Part shown: piece by piece, positions 61,740 to 64,000 of the stretch | Numbering within the stretch: the first letter of the stretch is position 1 | Layout of the letters: each line of letters starts with the position of its first letter | Assembly (NCBI GenBank): GCA_019321725.1 | Contig: CM033118.1 | Span: 7,280,071 to 7,344,070 of the forward strand | Direction of reading: 5' to 3' | DNA length: 64,000 bases | Source of the DNA: Paulownia fortunei | Lineage: Eukaryota > Streptophyta > Magnoliopsida > Lamiales > Paulowniaceae | Translations under genes and position numbers: made by a program | Notes under the pieces: generated by a model | What the model saw: only the letters and a program-made list of their open reading frames with translations | Told to the model about the DNA's origin: nothing | Database searches by the model: none

Positions 61740-64000
61740 ACTGCAAGTCTCTCTTGTGCTTAGTATTCCAAGATGTAGAATCTAAAAAACTATAATTATT
61801 GCTATTTATTTTTTCACATTACAAATCTTGGCCACCACGCCCTCTCGCTAGACTCTCTCTTTTGTTTTGTATTTCAAGATGCAGAATCCAAAAAATCCTA
61901 GTTTTTGCTAAAGAAATTTTCACCCCCACCCACTCACTAATATCTCCCTTGTGTTGTGTATTTTAAGATATAGAATCCAAAAAATCTTAATTTTTGTTGA
62001 TTCGCAAAACAAACACCAGGCCAACCCCAACCCATATAGAATACCTTTCTTAACTTCTATATTTCAAGATGCAGAATCCATGAAACCTTAGTTTTTTGAA
62101 CTAAAATTTTCACCCCCACCCTCTCATTAACAACTCTCGTGTGTTGTGTATTTTAAGATATAGAATCTAGAAAACCTTAGTTTTTGCTACATAAAGATTC
62201 ACATTACAAACCCCAGGCTGCCCCCATGCTTTCCCTACACTCTCTGTTATGTTTTGTATTTCATGATGTAAAATTCAAGAACACCTATTTTTTGTACTGA
62301 AAATTTCATACTACAAAACCCCAGGCCACCCCCACATCCCAACTACTCGCTCTTGTGTTAAGTATTTCAAGATGTGGAATCCAAAAAATCTAAGTTTTTG
62401 CTAATGATATTTTCACACTACAAACCCAAAGCCACCACCACCCTATCGTTACTCTTATCACTTTTGTTCTGTATTTTAGGATGTACAATATAAGAAACCC
62501 TAGTTTTTGCTACTGAAATTTTCACCCCCACCTACTCATTAATATCTCTCTTTTGTTGTGTATTTCAGGATGTAAAATCCAAAAAATCTTAATTTTTACT
62601 ACTGCAAAATTGACACCACAAACCCTAGGCTACTCTCACCCCTCGCTACTCTCTCTTGTGTTATATATTTCAAGATACATAATCCCAAAAACTATGGTTT
62701 ATGCAACTAAAATTTTCACCCCCACCATCTCGCTAACATCTCTCACGTATTGTGTATTAGAAGATACAAAATCAAAAAAATCTAGTTGTTGCTGCAGAAA
62801 ATTTCACAATACAAACCTTAGGCCACCTCTACCCTTTTGCTACTCTCTCTCCTAAGTTCTACATTTCATGATGTAGAATTCAAAAAAACCATAATTGTTT
62901 TTACTTCAAATTTCACACTACAAACCCCAAGTCACCCCTAACCCCCACAACTCTCTCTTGTGTTCAATATTCCAAGATGTAGAATCTAAAAAAGAATAAT
63001 TATTGCTATTTATTTTTTCACACTACAAATCTTGGTCACCGCCACCATCTCGTTAGACTCTCTCTTTTGTTTTGTATTTCAAGATGAAGAGTTCAAAAAC
63101 TCCTAATTTTTGCTAGTGAAATTTTCACCCCACTCACTCACTAATATCTCTCTTGTGTTGTGTATTTTATGATATAGAATCCAAAAAATCATAGTTTTTG
63201 TGGATTTGCACAACAAGCACCAGGCCACCCCAATCCTCGTTACACACTCTTGTGTTCTAGATTTCAAGATGCAGAATCCATGAAACCTTAGTTTTTTGAA
63301 CTGAAATTTTCACCCCCACCCTCTCATTAACAACTCTTATGTGTTGTGTATTTTAAGATATAGAATCCAGAAAACCTAAGTTTTTGCTACATAAAGATTC
63401 ACTTTACAAACTCCAGGCTACCCCAATCCTTTCACTACTCTCTTGGTTATGTTTTGTATTTCATGATGTAAAATCCAAAAAATCTTAATTTTTGCTACTA
63501 AAAATTTCACAATAAAAACTGCAGGCCACCCCCACCCCCCAGCTACTCTATCTTGTGTTAAGTATTTCAAGATGTGGCATCCAAAAAATCTTAATTTTTG
63601 CTACTGAAATTTACACATTACAAACCCAAAGCCACCACCACCCTATCGTTACTCTCTCACTTTTGTTCTTTATTTTAGGATGTATAATCTAAAAAATCCT
63701 AGTTTTTTGCTAATGAAATTTTCACCCCACTCACTCATTAGTATCTCTCTTATGTTGTGTATTTCAAGATATAAAATCCAAAAAATCTTAATTTTTGCTA
63801 CTGAAAAATTCATACTACAAACCCTAGGCCACTCTCACCCCCTGCTACTCTCTCTTGTGTTTTGTATTTTAAAATACAAAATCCCAAAAACTATGGTTTT
63901 TGCAAGTAAAATTTTCACCCCCACTATCTCGCTAACATCTCTTACATGTTGTGTATTCGAAGATACAGAACAAAAAACATTTAGTTGTTGTTGTAGAAAA
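61740..64000. repeat. Higher-order repeat, 1,200-bp period, inside the array
   Basis: The sequence ATTTCAAGATGCAGAATCCA continuing TGAAACCTTAG occurs at 62061 and again at 63261, exactly 1,200 bp later. The units before and after follow the same order in both copies (for example CTATTTATTTTTTCACA.TACAAATCTTGG near 61800 and 63005). The second copy is cut by the window edge. Confidence 0.85.

Larger units (their letters stand above)
57123..64000. repeat. C-rich tandem satellite array, about 107-bp and 88-bp units, runs off the window
   Basis: The core TTTCAAGATGTAGAATCCAAAAA, here split as TTTCAAGATG and TAGAATCCAAAAA, recurs all along. Examples start near 57449, 57551, 57640, 57726, 57834, 57940, 58048, 58138 and 58245. 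Steps are either 102-108 or 86-90 bp. Long units contain CACTACAAACCCCAGGCCACC; short units skip it and go from TTTTCACCCCCACCC to CTCGCTAACATCTCT. Roughly 70 units are visible. Open frames inside (60-113 codons) are translations of the repeat and not genes. Confidence 0.92.

Noticed and set aside
57928..62855. Open frames of 60-113 codons inside the satellite array
   Set aside because: All share the same repeated phrases and are translations of the satellite unit in different frames; no start context or domain.
57123..64000. Recurring AAACCCTAG in the array as telomere-like sequence
   Set aside because: The plant telomere repeat needs tandem CCCTAAA copies; here it occurs once per unit within an unrelated core.
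1..64000. tRNA, rRNA or organelle-derived genes
   Set aside because: I saw no cloverleaf-forming or conserved rRNA sequence by eye; a tRNA scan would be needed to exclude them fully.

Overview
This window looks like about 64 kb of gene-poor nuclear DNA from a flowering plant, most likely a dicot. The base composition is very AT-rich. There is one plant-type receptor kinase gene with introns, many LTR retrotransposons whose tRNA primer sites and gag/protease motifs are plant-typical, several DNA-transposon remnants and a long tandem-repeat array. I cannot name the species.

Layout. 1-1996 is a Ty1/copia element on the minus strand: a 5' LTR, an initiator-Met-type primer site, and gag joined in frame to the start of reverse transcriptase by an internal deletion. 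3180-3960 is an LTR-like fragment and 5530-5710 a 70-bp tandem repeat. 6331-7204 is a broken auxin-response-factor-like fragment. 8190-13512 (minus) is the one gene I consider intact: a four-exon, 1,126-residue non-RD leucine-rich-repeat receptor kinase of the subfamily XII type. 14140-15055 (minus) is a decayed paralogue just upstream of it.

17378-27166 is a Ty3/gypsy element of Athila/Tat type (family A, minus strand) with two 1.77-kb LTRs and a CATTT target duplication. It lacks reverse transcriptase and everything beyond it, and a separate 1,761-bp solo LTR (target duplication GTTTT) sits inside its pol region. 28796-29659 is an inverted-repeat DNA element that abuts or interrupts the next LTR. 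29660-37232 (plus) is a second gypsy element (family C) with gag, protease and a further ORF, but no reverse transcriptase or integrase. 37233-37640 is a GC-rich gene-like scrap. 38618-41870 is a tandem segmental duplication. 42160-42936 and 44307-45340 are non-autonomous DNA elements with terminal inverted repeats.

45425-48055 is a small LTR element with a 50-bp minisatellite inside. 48376-51060 is probable decayed long-LTR sequence. 51060-57022 is a mosaic of three gypsy fragments (families B, A and C). After a 100-N assembly gap (57023-57122), the rest of the window is a C-rich tandem array with about 107-bp and 88-bp units, a higher-order repeat that includes an exact 1,200-bp spacing, and one inverted block.

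Functionally, the only probable working product is the cell-surface receptor kinase; its tandem paralogue is dead. Every mobile element seen whole is internally deleted, so none looks autonomous. Exon joins, LTR ends and target duplications were read by eye from the sequence; family names come from motif recognition, not database searches.
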